A DNA stretch of 64,000 bases. Origin: Niastella caeni. GTDB lineage: Bacteria > Bacteroidota > Bacteroidia > Chitinophagales > Chitinophagaceae. The notes beneath the pieces were generated by a model. The model was not told the DNA's origin. It was given only the letters and a program-made list of their open reading frames with translations, and made no database searches. Below are positions 45,320-55,064 of the stretch, in pieces. The stretch's first letter is position 1, and the number at the start of each line of letters is the position of its first letter. Made by a program: the position numbers and the translations under genes. The DNA is taken from positions 1,673,347 to 1,737,346 of the forward strand of contig NZ_STFF01000001.1 in the NCBI RefSeq assembly GCF_004834005.1, given 5' to 3'.

Positions 45320-48266
45320 AAGGGTTATTCATCTGGCGGTCCATTTGCCGTTCTATACTACGCGGTAACCTGGGGCCCTGCCGTTGTTGGTTATTGCCCG
45401 CCCGGTTGAGATTATAGGTAAAGGTGAGCATAAAATAACGCCGTAATACAGTGGAGCGGGTATCCTGTATGTAGTTCTCACTTACTGTTCGCGAAATGCT
45501 TTGGTTCTGGTTCAACAGATCATTTACAGAAAACTTCAGCTCACCATTCTTCTTCTTGAACATTTGCACAGCAAGGCTGGTATTCCACAATGGTATACTT
45601 TGGTTATAGCCGTTTGCCCGGCCTGTATTTACAAAGTAATCAAAGTCGGTAGAAAATACCAGGCTTTTAAGAAAGGTATAGCTGATATCTGCCGAGTAGG
45701 TTTGCGTGTAATAATCATCATTCAGATTTGACTGCGCGGTATAAGAAACTTTATTATATGCAAGGCTGGCATTCAGGCCGAGGATCAACACCTGCTTAAT
45801 GTCCAGGTTAATACCGGCCGTTTGTGTAACAACAAAAGAGTTGGTTACATTTTGTCTTTTGTAAATGATACTTATATCCCGGTTATAGGTGATGTTATTA
45901 TTAAAATTCAGGCTGCTTCCTTTCAACTTTCCTCTTAACGGCAAGCCCAGTGTTATAAATGATGATGTATTGAATGCGCCATTCTGGTTTACGGGAGTTA
46001 TGTATTGCGCGCCTTGTACAGTATTATCAATACCCAGTTTGCTTTTCAAGGCCGATGACAAACTGTCTACACTGTTCACAATTTTATTCTGTGTTGTGCC
46101 CAGGTTAACATTAACTGATAAGTATTTAAAAGTTGTAGCATCGAACGTGTTGTAATTGATATTAACGTTATGCACAAACTCCTGCTTCAGGGCAGGGTTA
46201 CCGTTGCTAATTGATAAAATATTCGATACATCAGGCGCATCCTGCAACTGCGATACAGTCGGCTGATTGGTTCTTCCCCGGTAAAACAACCGTAAATTCT
46301 TTGAACGGCTAAATGTGTAATTGAAATTAGCTGTAGGGAAAAAGTTGAGGAACTCCTGTTTAAGCGTACTGTCGCCTGTCAACGCCCTTATACTGTGATT
46401 ATTAAGTTCAGAATATTCAACGGCAGCGCCTACCTGCCAGTTAATTTTTTTGTTTTGTACGCGGAAGTTGGCGCCGGCCCGGTGCGCGATGAAATCATTT
46501 TCAAAATAATTGGTCTGGGCCATATTCAATGAATCGTACTTAAGTGAAGTAGGGTTGTAATTATAAGCATCGCGGTCGCTGGTGGTATGCCGGTTGGTAT
46601 AAGCATAATTTATTTCAAGGAGCTTATTATTACCTATTGGTTCAGTATAAGAAGTACTGACAACGTTACTTAATGATTTTGTTTTTTGAGAAGATTTAAT
46701 ATCCTGGTTGGTTATGCTTAATAAGTTACCATTGGCATCATAAAATCGCAAGGGCGATTGCGAGGTACCTTCTCCATCACTATTGCTGATGCTGTTGTTA
46801 AAACCAATGGTTAAAGTGCGGCCCATTTTCCTAAACCTTCGGCGGTACAATAAATTGTTGTTGAGCGTGATGCCGTCGCGGGTATTGGTGTTTATGCTTT
46901 TGCCCTCATTGGCTAAATAATCTACGGTTTTAACCGAGCGGGTAAATAAAGAATCGTAGGTATAAGATTCAGAGTGTTGTAACACCAGGTTAGGCGTATA
47001 CAACAATGAGTTCATGGAGTCGATGTAATATTCAAAACGCAGATTAAACCGGTGGTTCTGGTTCTTGTTGATAGAACTCATGTCTTCATTGCGCAACACC
47101 AAAGAATCATCGAATAATTGTTGCGTAAGACTTTGTTGTTCTTTCCGGTTTTCGCTTTGTGAAAAGAAATAGCTGCCTGTCACATCTACTTTACTGCCCC
47201 ATTTGTCAGTATAATTAATCCCTGCATTGGTAGCTTTTGTTATACCGGTGTTGCTGCTGCCAAAGTTGCTAAATCCGGTAGATCCACCGCCGCCACCTTG
47301 TCCGCCGCGGCCACCACCTCCGCCGCCCATGCGAACACCTCCACCACCGCCGCCAAAGCCGCCACCACCGCCACGTGAACCATAACCACCCATATTGCTA
47401 ACAACATCTGAAAATGAAAAGGATTGTTTATTCAGGTTATTTGAACCGGCCAGTATAGAAATGCGGCGATCATTATCGAACCGGTTGAACATGGCGCTGG
47501 CCTGGTAGCGATCGTTATCGCCCGCACCGGCAATAAAGCGGCCGAAATAACCTTTGCGTTTATCCTTCTTCAATTTTATATTCAATGTTTTTGAGCGGCT
47601 GCCATCATCAATGCGGGTGAATTTGGCCTGATCGCTCATATCATCAAATACCTGTACCGATTCAATCATATCGGCCGTGATATTTTTGGTAGCCAGTTTA
47701 GGATCGGTACCAAAAAACTCTTTTCCATCAACATACACTTTCTGTATATCCTCACCCTGTGCTTTTACATTCCCCTCCTTATCAACCTGCACGCCGGGCA
47801 ATTTTTTTAAAAGGTCTTCTGCAGTAGAATTGGGTTTTGTTTTAAACGCATCTGCGCGGTATTCAACAGTATCTTTCTTTACCTGAATAGGCGGTGCTTC
47901 CACAATTACTTCCTGCAACATACTGTTCTTCTTATCCATGTAAATGGTGCCAAACTGTATGTTGGATGAATCGGCTGAAATGGTGAACCTTCTATACTTT
48001 GGCGTATACCCCTGGTAGGTTATCATTAAGCGGTAAGTACCGGCATCGAGGTTTTTGATCTGAAATTCACCCTGTGGGTTGGCAAGGGTATAAGATATTA
48101 CGGTTGAATCGGTTGCATGTAAAACAGTAATGGTAGCGTCTACCAGGGTCTCTCTATAAAGGGTATCATACAATTTACCCTGTATGCTGCCTGAAACTCT
48201 TTTCTGGGCAAAACCAGCGGTGGCTATTAGAAAATTTGCAATAAACAGGGTAAAAATTGTTTTCAT
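45318..48266 (-). CDS. Outer-membrane beta-barrel family protein with carboxypeptidase-like domain (B)
   Basis: Paralogue (982 aa) of the protein coded at 41978-44794. Signal peptide (TLFIANFLIATAGFAQ), CarboxypepD_reg-like domain (about 27-115), plug-like domain (AEDLLKKLPGVQVDKEGNVK, KVYVDGKEFFGTDPKLATKN) and a PF14905-type barrel. It contains a striking Gly-rich stretch (about residues 290-330; RGGGGGFGGGGGGVRMGGGG and more), coded by GGN repeats at 47280-47395, probably a flexible surface or periplasmic loop. A partial copy of the regulon box lies just before its start (48271-48285). Ligand unknown. Confidence 0.88.
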   Translation of the reverse strand: MKTIFTLFIANFLIATAGFAQKRVSGSIQGKLYDTLYRETLVDATITVLHATDSTVISYTLANPQGEFQIKNLDAGTYRLMITYQGYTPKYRRFTISADSSNIQFGTIYMDKKNSMLQEVIVEAPPIQVKKDTVEYRADAFKTKPNSTAEDLLKKLPGVQVDKEGNVKAQGEDIQKVYVDGKEFFGTDPKLATKNITADMIESVQVFDDMSDQAKFTRIDDGSRSKTLNIKLKKDKRKGYFGRFIAGAGDNDRYQASAMFNRFDNDRRISILAGSNNLNKQSFSFSDVVSNMGGYGSRGGGGGFGGGGGGVRMGGGGGGRGGQGGGGGSTGFSNFGSSNTGITKATNAGINYTDKWGSKVDVTGSYFFSQSENRKEQQSLTQQLFDDSLVLRNEDMSSINKNQNHRFNLRFEYYIDSMNSLLYTPNLVLQHSESYTYDSLFTRSVKTVDYLANEGKSINTNTRDGITLNNNLLYRRRFRKMGRTLTIGFNNSISNSDGEGTSQSPLRFYDANGNLLSITNQDIKSSQKTKSLSNVVSTSYTEPIGNNKLLEINYAYTNRHTTSDRDAYNYNPTSLKYDSLNMAQTNYFENDFIAHRAGANFRVQNKKINWQVGAAVEYSELNNHSIRALTGDSTLKQEFLNFFPTANFNYTFSRSKNLRLFYRGRTNQPTVSQLQDAPDVSNILSISNGNPALKQEFVHNVNINYNTFDATTFKYLSVNVNLGTTQNKIVNSVDSLSSALKSKLGIDNTVQGAQYITPVNQNGAFNTSSFITLGLPLRGKLKGSSLNFNNNITYNRDISIIYKRQNVTNSFVVTQTAGINLDIKQVLILGLNASLAYNKVSYTAQSNLNDDYYTQTYSADISYTFLKSLVFSTDFDYFVNTGRANGYNQSIPLWNTSLAVQMFKKKNGELKFSVNDLLNQNQSISRTVSENYIQDTRSTVLRRYFMLTFTYNLNRAGNNQQRQGPRLPRSIERQMDRQMNNP

Positions 48267-48270
48267 GTAT

Positions 48271-48285
48271 GGTTAATGAACGTTA
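48271..48285 (-). promoter_or_regulatory. Partial copy of the regulon box before barrel gene B
   Basis: TAACGTTCATTAACC on the minus strand matches the first part of the operator (TAACCTTCATTAACA) with two mismatches. It lies only 5 bp from the ATG and has no second TTAACCT and no -7 box at the right distance, so the site is doubtful. Confidence 0.3.
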
Positions 48286-48369
48286 GAGATATAAACTTTT
48301 AGACGCCACCCCACCGATAAACTTGTGGCGGAAAAAGGGGATAAGTTAAACAGTACTCTGTTAAATAGT

Positions 48370-48414
48370 TATGCCACGATCCCTACGTTGTATGCGAAGG
48401 AGTCTCGTGGCATA
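48370..48414. repeat. 10-bp inverted repeat TATGCCACGA/TCGTGGCATA
   Basis: Perfect 10-bp arms with a 25-nt interior that contains CTACGTTGTATGCG. No T-run follows on either strand. It lies between barrel gene B and the helicase gene. It resembles REP-like palindromes scattered in Bacteroidota intergenic DNA. Confidence 0.7.
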
Positions 48415-48450
48415 GTTGGAAAATTTTATTGATGTAAACCAGGTGTTTAT

Positions 48451-51400
48451 CTAACTGAAAAGATATTCCACGTCTTCCCTGGTAAGTGACTTCACAAATC
48501 CTTCATCATCCGTGATGAGGTCTTTAGCAAGTAACCGTTTTTTATCCTGTAGTTGCAGGATCTTGTCTTCAATAGTGTCTTTACAGATCATACGGTAGGC
48601 AAAGATGTTCTTTGTTTGCCCGATACGATGTGTACGGTCAATCGCCTGTTGTTCAACCGCGGGATTCCACCAGGGATCAACAATGTACACATAGTCGGCA
48701 GCAGTTAAGTTCAAACCCACACCACCCGCTTTCAGTGAGATCAGGAATACGCGGCAGTTATCATCATTCTGGAAACGCTGAATGGCCTTTTCCCGATCAA
48801 TGGCAGAAGTACTTCCGTCGAAGTATTCAAAATCAACTTCCAGCTCTTTCAACTTCTCCTTGATGAGGGCAAGCATACCCAGGAACTGCGAGAATACCAG
48901 CGCTTTGTGGTTACTGATATTTTCTGTGATCTCACGGGCTAATTCTTCCAGCTTTATTGAATGGTTGGGGAATTTCTCTGCTTCATTCAGGATCGCGGGC
49001 GAATCACAGATCTGCCGCAGTTTCATCAAACCCTGCAAGATGGTCAATTGGGAACGTTGTATACCCTGCTGTTCAATGGTGCCCATGATCTTATCGCGGA
49101 AATCGTTGCGATAGGCGTCATAAATAGCTTGCTGCTCAGGCTCCATTTCGCAAAACAAAATGGTCTCGATCTTATCTGGCAGGTCTTTGGCCACCTGCTC
49201 CTTGGTGCGGCGTAAAATGAAAGGATATAATAATTTACGTAAATGGTCTTTGCGATCGGCCTCACCAAATTTATCAATAGGGATCGCAAACTCCTGCCTG
49301 AAAAACTCTACGCTACCCAACATACCCGGGTTCAGGAAGTTCATCTGCGCAAAAATGTCAAAGGTATTGTTCTGCAATGGCGTACCACTCAGGCAGATCC
49401 TGTTCTTCGATTGTAACAGGCAGGCGGCTTTGGTAACTTTACTGCTGGGGTTTTTAATAGCCTGCGATTCATCCAGCACCACATAATCAAATGGAATTTC
49501 TACCAGCAGTTTTATATCGCTGCGCAATGTTCCATAAGTAGTAATGATGATCTCGGCACTCATGAATTGTTCTTTGCCTCTTGTTCTTTCGCCGCCGTGG
49601 TGAATATAATAAGTAAGCGACGGTGTAAACTTCTTGATCTCATTCTCCCAGTTAAACATCAGCGTGGTAGGACAAACCACCAACGCGCGCAACTTACCCC
49701 GGCTTGTTCTGTAATAATTCAGGTACGACAAAGCCTGCACGGTTTTACCCAAACCCATGTCGTCGGCCAGAATACCCCCCCAGCCTATTTCACTCAGGTA
49801 ATGCAACCAGTGATACCCGTGTTCCTGGTAAGGACGCAAAATACTTTTCAGGTGTTCAGGAAGCGGTATCTCCTGTATCTTGTTAAAGCTTTTTAATTGT
49901 TCGTATTTCTCTTCGAGCTTCAATACCAGTTCTTCTTCACTGCGATTGTCGTACAATTCATCAATCACGCTCATGTGGTATTTCGACAGGCGCAATTGAT
50001 TTTGTTTACCCTCGCCCACTCTGAACAGCAGGGAGTATTTTTTGATCCACTCCTCGGGTAAGATACCTAAAGTTCCATCATTCAATTGTACAAACTGTTG
50101 CCGGTTGGCCAGCGCCTTCTTCACATCTGCGATGGTCACTTTCTGATCGCCAAACAAAATATCAACCCGTGCATCGAACCAATCGGTATTGCTGCTGATA
50201 TGAATTTTTGTTTGCGGTCGCGCGGTATTAAAGCGGAAGTTCTTCAATGCATCAAACCCGAACACAGGAATTTTCAATTCCTTCATCGCGTCAACAAACA
50301 GGAAAAACCAGTTGTTCTTCAACACATCACTGCCTTTCAGCGCCAGTTGCTGGCCGCCTTCAGGTCTTATAAACCCGGAATGCAGCGCTTCCAGTTTCTT
50401 TATAAACTGTAATTCTTTTTCTTTATTCCGGTGAACGATCACAACGCGTTCGGTGTCTGGGATCACCAGCTCGTCTTTACCGCCCGGTTTTGTTTCAAAG
50501 CCTTTATATGAGAACAACGGTTGAAATACCAGGTAATCGCCTTTTTCCTGCAACACCACGCGCTTTTCGGGATCGCCGTCTTTTACTTCGCTTACAAGCG
50601 TGCCATCAAATTCAACATGGTATTCTTTGGTAAGCGGTAAAACCATCTTACGCAATTGCTCGGGCCAGTCGGCTTTTGAATAAACCAGTTTTCCTTTTCC
50701 ATGGAACTGGGTCACCAGGCTCACGTCTTCAGGCTTATCCCACAAAAACAAATTATCGTTATAAAAGAAAACCAAACTGCTGTTGATGCCATTATCGCTG
50801 ATATTCACTTGTTGTCCGTTCAGCTTTACCCAGCACTCGATCTCATAATTGTTCTTTCCGGCAATAACTTTAAAGTACGGCGTAATGTAATCCGTTACTA
50901 TGCCCGCCGTATGCAGATTCTCTGTTTTGAAAACCTTCTTGCCATTCAAATAAAACACAAAAGGATTTGCCGCTATATCCGCAAACAGTTTTTTCAGTTT
51001 GGGATGCAGGTATTCTACCATCAAAGCCTTGGTTTCCTCGGGCAGGTCATCTTCTTCATGATGAATGATGTTTTCCCAAATGCCGCTGAAAGGCGAGTTG
51101 CGGTTAAGGTATTTCGTTACCTCCACATCCTGCATTTTACGCAACTGGGGTATCATTTGCTTATCATTCTCACTATATACCTCAATGTTAACAAACTTGC
51201 TCAGGTCAAGCTTTTCAACTTTACCCGTGAATTGCGTAGCTTCTTCATTTATTTCACCGCTAATAGCGTCAACGGAAAAACCAGGATAACTTTCATAGTT
51301 GAAATTAAACACCACGCCTATACGATGTGAATACGGGATTGTCTTTTCCGGCTCTTCAACCGACACTGTTTCAGCAGCAGCCGGTACTTCTGCCATCACC

Positions 51401-52224
51401 GGCTTTGGTTTAGCCCGCGAGGCATCCTGTGGCGATATGCGTTTAATGGAAGCATCCAGCACCCGTAAAAAAGGTTTGCCGTCTTTATAGGTGAATTCAA
51501 ATTTACCGTTGAGGTCATCGCTCAGCGAATACCCATAGGCTTCCAGTAACTTATTTTTTTCTTTATCCCAGTTACGTATACTGTCAAAATAATAGGGACC
51601 ATAAGAGTTCAGCAATTGCAGAAAAACGATCACTTTAGGTAAACAAAGCGGGTGCTGACGATCTTCGTAATTGCAACTGGTATCAAAATTTCTTTCTTCG
51701 TTCTTGCGAATAACCACTTTCCAGGGCGTACCATCAATGCTAACGGTAGCTTTTACTACTTCATCCTGTGCATATTCAATATCTGCCCTTTGCGTACGCA
51801 GGTATTTTTCAGCTTCGGTGTAAGTTTCGGGCGAGCACAGCAAACGTAATGTTTTCAGATCAATGAACTTCATCTTCAACACGGTGTGCTTCTGATCATA
51901 ATCTACCTTTTCGGTCTTCAGCATATTTTTATCCAACATTTCCTGTAGCTGAATAAGCGCGGCAGCTTCGTGGCGACAGATATCGCCCAGGTTATAGGGA
52001 CACGCACAACGAACCGAAAGCGTACGTGAGTCTTTAAACTTCTGTATGTTTACTTTGTAATAGGTACTATAGCTATCGTCTTTAACCCGAAAGGTTACAG
52101 AATCGAGTAATTCATCATAATCCACCAATTCAACGTATCCGATGGCGTGTATCTTTTTTCCCCTACGGATCACTTCGTCAGTTCCATTGGTATACACGTA
52201 CTTTATAAGATGAGGTAGTGCCAT
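48451..52224 (-). CDS. SNF2-family helicase with SWIM zinc finger
   Basis: A 1257-aa Swi2/Snf2 ATPase. The SWIM zinc finger is CACPYNLGDICRH near residue 75. The long middle part (about 130-800) has no clear domain. The ATPase core is at the C-terminus: Walker A DDMGLGKTVQ, DEAH-box variant DESQ in YVVLDESQAIKNP, motif III LSGTPLQN, and helicase C domain (VFSQFLGMLALI, GGVGLNLTAADYV, DRTHRIGQ). The start at 52224 (MALPHLIKY) is preferred over 52260 because a -7 box at 52275-52282 leaves only about 8 nt to the upstream ATG. Likely role: remodelling of DNA-protein complexes or repair. Confidence 0.9.
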   Translation of the reverse strand: MALPHLIKYVYTNGTDEVIRRGKKIHAIGYVELVDYDELLDSVTFRVKDDSYSTYYKVNIQKFKDSRTLSVRCACPYNLGDICRHEAAALIQLQEMLDKNMLKTEKVDYDQKHTVLKMKFIDLKTLRLLCSPETYTEAEKYLRTQRADIEYAQDEVVKATVSIDGTPWKVVIRKNEERNFDTSCNYEDRQHPLCLPKVIVFLQLLNSYGPYYFDSIRNWDKEKNKLLEAYGYSLSDDLNGKFEFTYKDGKPFLRVLDASIKRISPQDASRAKPKPVMAEVPAAAETVSVEEPEKTIPYSHRIGVVFNFNYESYPGFSVDAISGEINEEATQFTGKVEKLDLSKFVNIEVYSENDKQMIPQLRKMQDVEVTKYLNRNSPFSGIWENIIHHEEDDLPEETKALMVEYLHPKLKKLFADIAANPFVFYLNGKKVFKTENLHTAGIVTDYITPYFKVIAGKNNYEIECWVKLNGQQVNISDNGINSSLVFFYNDNLFLWDKPEDVSLVTQFHGKGKLVYSKADWPEQLRKMVLPLTKEYHVEFDGTLVSEVKDGDPEKRVVLQEKGDYLVFQPLFSYKGFETKPGGKDELVIPDTERVVIVHRNKEKELQFIKKLEALHSGFIRPEGGQQLALKGSDVLKNNWFFLFVDAMKELKIPVFGFDALKNFRFNTARPQTKIHISSNTDWFDARVDILFGDQKVTIADVKKALANRQQFVQLNDGTLGILPEEWIKKYSLLFRVGEGKQNQLRLSKYHMSVIDELYDNRSEEELVLKLEEKYEQLKSFNKIQEIPLPEHLKSILRPYQEHGYHWLHYLSEIGWGGILADDMGLGKTVQALSYLNYYRTSRGKLRALVVCPTTLMFNWENEIKKFTPSLTYYIHHGGERTRGKEQFMSAEIIITTYGTLRSDIKLLVEIPFDYVVLDESQAIKNPSSKVTKAACLLQSKNRICLSGTPLQNNTFDIFAQMNFLNPGMLGSVEFFRQEFAIPIDKFGEADRKDHLRKLLYPFILRRTKEQVAKDLPDKIETILFCEMEPEQQAIYDAYRNDFRDKIMGTIEQQGIQRSQLTILQGLMKLRQICDSPAILNEAEKFPNHSIKLEELAREITENISNHKALVFSQFLGMLALIKEKLKELEVDFEYFDGSTSAIDREKAIQRFQNDDNCRVFLISLKAGGVGLNLTAADYVYIVDPWWNPAVEQQAIDRTHRIGQTKNIFAYRMICKDTIEDKILQLQDKKRLLAKDLITDDEGFVKSLTREDVEYLFS

Positions 52225-52274
52225 GCTATTATTTAAATTTCCTGTTTGCCGCTTGTTCAAAAAAGGGCAATCTG

Positions 52275-52282
52275 CAAAAGTA
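52275..52282 (-). promoter_or_regulatory. -7 box of the helicase gene
   Basis: TACTTTTG on the minus strand matches TAnnTTTG; transcription would start near 52268, about 44 nt before the start at 52224. There is no good -33 element. Confidence 0.5.
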
Positions 52283-52623
52283 AAGGAAAAAAGGCGAGCT
52301 TATAAAGAAAAAAACGATCTTGAACAAAATTAATATAGCACATTGAAGCACACTTGTTTCCGAATTATCCGGTTAACAGGCTTTTACAAACAGCAAATAA
52401 AATAATTTGTTCGCTTACTCCCTTGTAACGGCCAAAAACAGCAACAAATTGCATCTATTTTGAATAGGGGTGCCAGGGAAAACTTACTTCTTTTACTTTA
52501 ACCCGAAAAATGTGTTAAAATAGTATTATTTCTGCCCGGGGTTGAACGCCGGAAAGCCGGCTGATAGCGCTTTTACAGCCTGCTAACCGGTTTTAAAATT
52601 ATATGATTTTATGACAAACAATT
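52283..52623. other. Divergent intergenic region without a gene
   Basis: No ORF or RNA gene seen between the helicase and M28 promoters. The only structure noted is a short CCGG-AAAG-CCGG hairpin at 52549-52560. Confidence 0.5.
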
Positions 52624-52624
52624 A

Positions 52625-52655
52625 TTGGTATAGGCTTTGTCTAATTATACCTTTG
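52625..52655 (+). promoter_or_regulatory. Promoter of the M28 peptidase gene
   Basis: TTG (52625-52627), 20 bp, then TACCTTTG (52648-52655): a full Bacteroidota sigma-ABfr-type promoter. The expected start is near 52662, leaving a leader of about 23 nt. Confidence 0.7.
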
Positions 52656-52684
52656 TTTGCACCTAAGCCTGAAAAATTAGTACA

Positions 52685-54346
52685 ATGAACCTGTTCATGC
52701 GTTTATTGATCATTCTATTGTTCGCCTCCTTTTCTTCAGTTGGCCAGAAGTTGAAGAAAGCCGATAAGGTTATGATTACCAACCTGCAGGCACACATTGT
52801 GTACCTCGCAGACGATAAGCTGGAAGGCAGAAGGGCCGGTACTAACGGAGAAAAACTTGCACGCGAATACATCAGCAGCCAATTTCAAAAAGCCGGCCTG
52901 GAACCGAAAGGCGAACAGGGCTGGCTACAGCCATTTGAAATTTATGATGGAAAGCAGATCAGCGCTTCCACTTTGTTGTTCATAAACGATCGTGAACTGA
53001 AATTAAATGATGAATTTTTCCCTTTTGTATTCTGTCCGGGCTCAAGCCTCGAAGCGGCCGTATCGCCTGCATTGAAAGAAAAAGGCGTTCCCTGGTTCGA
53101 TGACCTGAAAGACGTGCTGGAAGAGAATAAAGAAAATCCGCATTTCGATTTAACCAATGCCATTAAAACCATTGCCACAAAAGCTGCTGAAAAAGGCGCT
53201 ACCGCATTGTTTGTATATAACAGTTCTGGCATAACCGATAATTTAAAATTTGATGGGAAAGACAACTCGCAGCCAACGGTAATTCCTGTGGTTTATTTAA
53301 CGGCCAAAGCCTGCAAACAATATCTTTCCGATGAATCGGCCACACTGGATATTCGTTTAAAAACGATAATCGGTGATAAAAAAAGGACCGGCCACAACGT
53401 CATTGGCATCATTAATAACGGCGCTCCCAGTACGATCGTTTTTGGCGCGCATTACGATCACTTAGGTTATGGCGAAGATGGCCATAGCATGTTACCGCGC
53501 GAGCACGGTACCGGCGAAAAACAGATCCACAATGGCGCTGATGATAATGCCAGCGGAACAGCCGCTTTAATTGAACTGGCCCGTCTGCTGAAACTATCAA
53601 AAGATAAAAACAACAATTACGTGTTCATCGCTTTCTCGGGCGAAGAGCTGGGCTTGTTTGGCTCGAAGTATTTTACAGAGCACCCAACCATTAACCTGGC
53701 AACAGTGAATTATATGGTGAACATGGATATGGTTGGCCGGTTAAACGATTCCAGCAAAGCATTGACCGTTGGCGGTTACGGTACCTCGCCCTCCTGGGGA
53801 AGCGTATTTACCGCGCTAAACAAACAGAAATATTTTACTGTTAAATTCGATTCCAGCGGCACGGGTCCCAGCGATCATACTTCTTTCTATTTAAAGAATA
53901 TTCCGGTGCTTTTCTTTTTTACCGGTTTGCATAGCGATTATCATAAACCAACCGATGATCATAACAAGATCAATTTTACCGGCGAAGCCATCATTATCAA
54001 ATACATTGAAAGCCTGGTTACCCTTACTAATACAAAAGGCAAGCTGGCATTTCAAAAAACACGCGAACCCGCCGCTTCTACCGCAGCCCGTTTTAATGTT
54101 ACGCTTGGTATAATGCCCGACTATACCTTCTCTGGCAACGGTGTTCGGGTAGATGGTGTGAACGATGGACGGCCTGCGCAAAAAGCAGGTATTCAAACAG
54201 GGGATATTATTATACAACTGGGTAGCTTCGACACCAACTCCCTGGAAACCTACATGCAGGCATTATCGAAGTTCAATAAGGGCGATAAAACCACGGTAAA
54301 GTATAAAAGGGGAGAAGAAATGAAAGAAGGCAATGTTGAATTCTAA
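52685..54346 (+). CDS. M28 family zinc aminopeptidase with PDZ domain
   Basis: Exported zinc peptidase (553 aa), signal peptide LFMRLLIILLFASFSSVG. Metal ligands of the M28 site appear in order: HYDHLGYG (His), GADDNASGTAA (Asp), SGEELGLFGS (Glu-Glu), NMDMVGRL (Asp) and SDYHKPTDD (His). A protease-associated-type insertion precedes the metal site (about 120-240) and a PDZ domain ends the protein (about 460-553; VNDGRPAQKAGIQTGDIIIQL). It probably trims N-terminal residues of peptides in the periplasm. The IPExxxVDY gene follows 29 bp later. Confidence 0.92.
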   Translation: MNLFMRLLIILLFASFSSVGQKLKKADKVMITNLQAHIVYLADDKLEGRRAGTNGEKLAREYISSQFQKAGLEPKGEQGWLQPFEIYDGKQISASTLLFINDRELKLNDEFFPFVFCPGSSLEAAVSPALKEKGVPWFDDLKDVLEENKENPHFDLTNAIKTIATKAAEKGATALFVYNSSGITDNLKFDGKDNSQPTVIPVVYLTAKACKQYLSDESATLDIRLKTIIGDKKRTGHNVIGIINNGAPSTIVFGAHYDHLGYGEDGHSMLPREHGTGEKQIHNGADDNASGTAALIELARLLKLSKDKNNNYVFIAFSGEELGLFGSKYFTEHPTINLATVNYMVNMDMVGRLNDSSKALTVGGYGTSPSWGSVFTALNKQKYFTVKFDSSGTGPSDHTSFYLKNIPVLFFFTGLHSDYHKPTDDHNKINFTGEAIIIKYIESLVTLTNTKGKLAFQKTREPAASTAARFNVTLGIMPDYTFSGNGVRVDGVNDGRPAQKAGIQTGDIIIQLGSFDTNSLETYMQALSKFNKGDKTTVKYKRGEEMKEGNVEF

Positions 54347-54375
54347 GTTTTATACCTTTATGGCAATATTATGGC

Positions 54376-54810
54376 ATGAAACTTAAGCTCGACTTTGATG
54401 ATTTAGCCAATGATTTTTTCGACAATACAAGATTGGCTGGTATTGTGGCGCCCCTGAAAAGTTACCAGTTTTGCTGGCACCTGAACCATTTACTGCACTT
54501 TGATTTTCGCATAAACAATGATATAGAGATCCAACTGCAAAAAAAAAAGCGCAACTATTATTTCTCCGTTTTTGAATACCGCGAACCCGTAGGCAGCCTG
54601 GTACATTATTTATATAACAATCAATTTGACGGCGAATACCTGTTGCCCGAATTCAGACACCTTGATTTTTTATGGCTCATGAAAGGCGATACCGTGCCCG
54701 ACGCGTATTTTCAGCAAATATTAGATTCAGTTAAAACAATCGCCGGCGTTCAGCTGGTGATGGAGTTAACGAATGAGAAGATCAAGAATAAAGGACACCT
54801 GATATTTTAA
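54376..54810 (+). CDS. IPExxxVDY family protein
   Basis: A 144-aa soluble protein with the family signature in a variant form: LLPEFRHLDFLWL corresponds to IPExxxVDY. Other kept parts are FCWHLNHLLHFDFR and the strand KKKRNYYFSVFEY. The family is confined to Bacteroidota and has no known function. It follows the M28 gene closely and is followed by dispersed repeat DNA. Confidence 0.87.
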   Translation: MKLKLDFDDLANDFFDNTRLAGIVAPLKSYQFCWHLNHLLHFDFRINNDIEIQLQKKKRNYYFSVFEYREPVGSLVHYLYNNQFDGEYLLPEFRHLDFLWLMKGDTVPDAYFQQILDSVKTIAGVQLVMELTNEKIKNKGHLIF

Positions 54811-54821
54811 ATGAGAAATGT

Positions 54822-54990
54822 GAAATGAAGAATGAGGAATGAGAAAGGTAACACAAAAAACAGACGAATATCGAATGTTCAATTTCCAATGTTGAAGTTG
54901 AATACAGTGTGTAGCTGTATTTGCTTCCTGCTTTGAACTTTCCACTTTCGGCTATATTTGTATTCGCTTGCAGCATGCAGCTTGTAGCTA
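54822..54990 (-). repeat. Dispersed intergenic repeat, inverted copy
   Basis: Read on the minus strand, it has CTACAAGCTGCATGC, GCGAATACAAATA, CCGAAAGTGGAAAG, CAAAGCAGGAAGCAAATACA, GCTACACACTGTATTCAACT, ATTGGAAATTGAACATTCG and CTTTCTCATTCC, in the same order as 61013-61180 on the plus strand, with only scattered changes. The two copies are in opposite orientation, about 6.1 kb apart. Confidence 0.88.
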
Positions 54991-55020
54991 TTTCAGATTC
55001 TCCATTCACCATTTCACACA

Positions 55021-55060
55021 ACCATAAACCATAAACTATAAACCATAAACTATAAACTAT
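55021..55060. repeat. Heptamer repeat (ATAAACY) before the pterin dehydratase gene
   Basis: Five to six successive seven-base words ATAAACC/ATAAACT alternate (ACCATAAACCATAAACTATA and on). It ends 4 bp before the ATG at 55065, so the 5' leader of the gene is made of repeat DNA. Confidence 0.85.
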
Positions 55061-55064
55061 TCTT

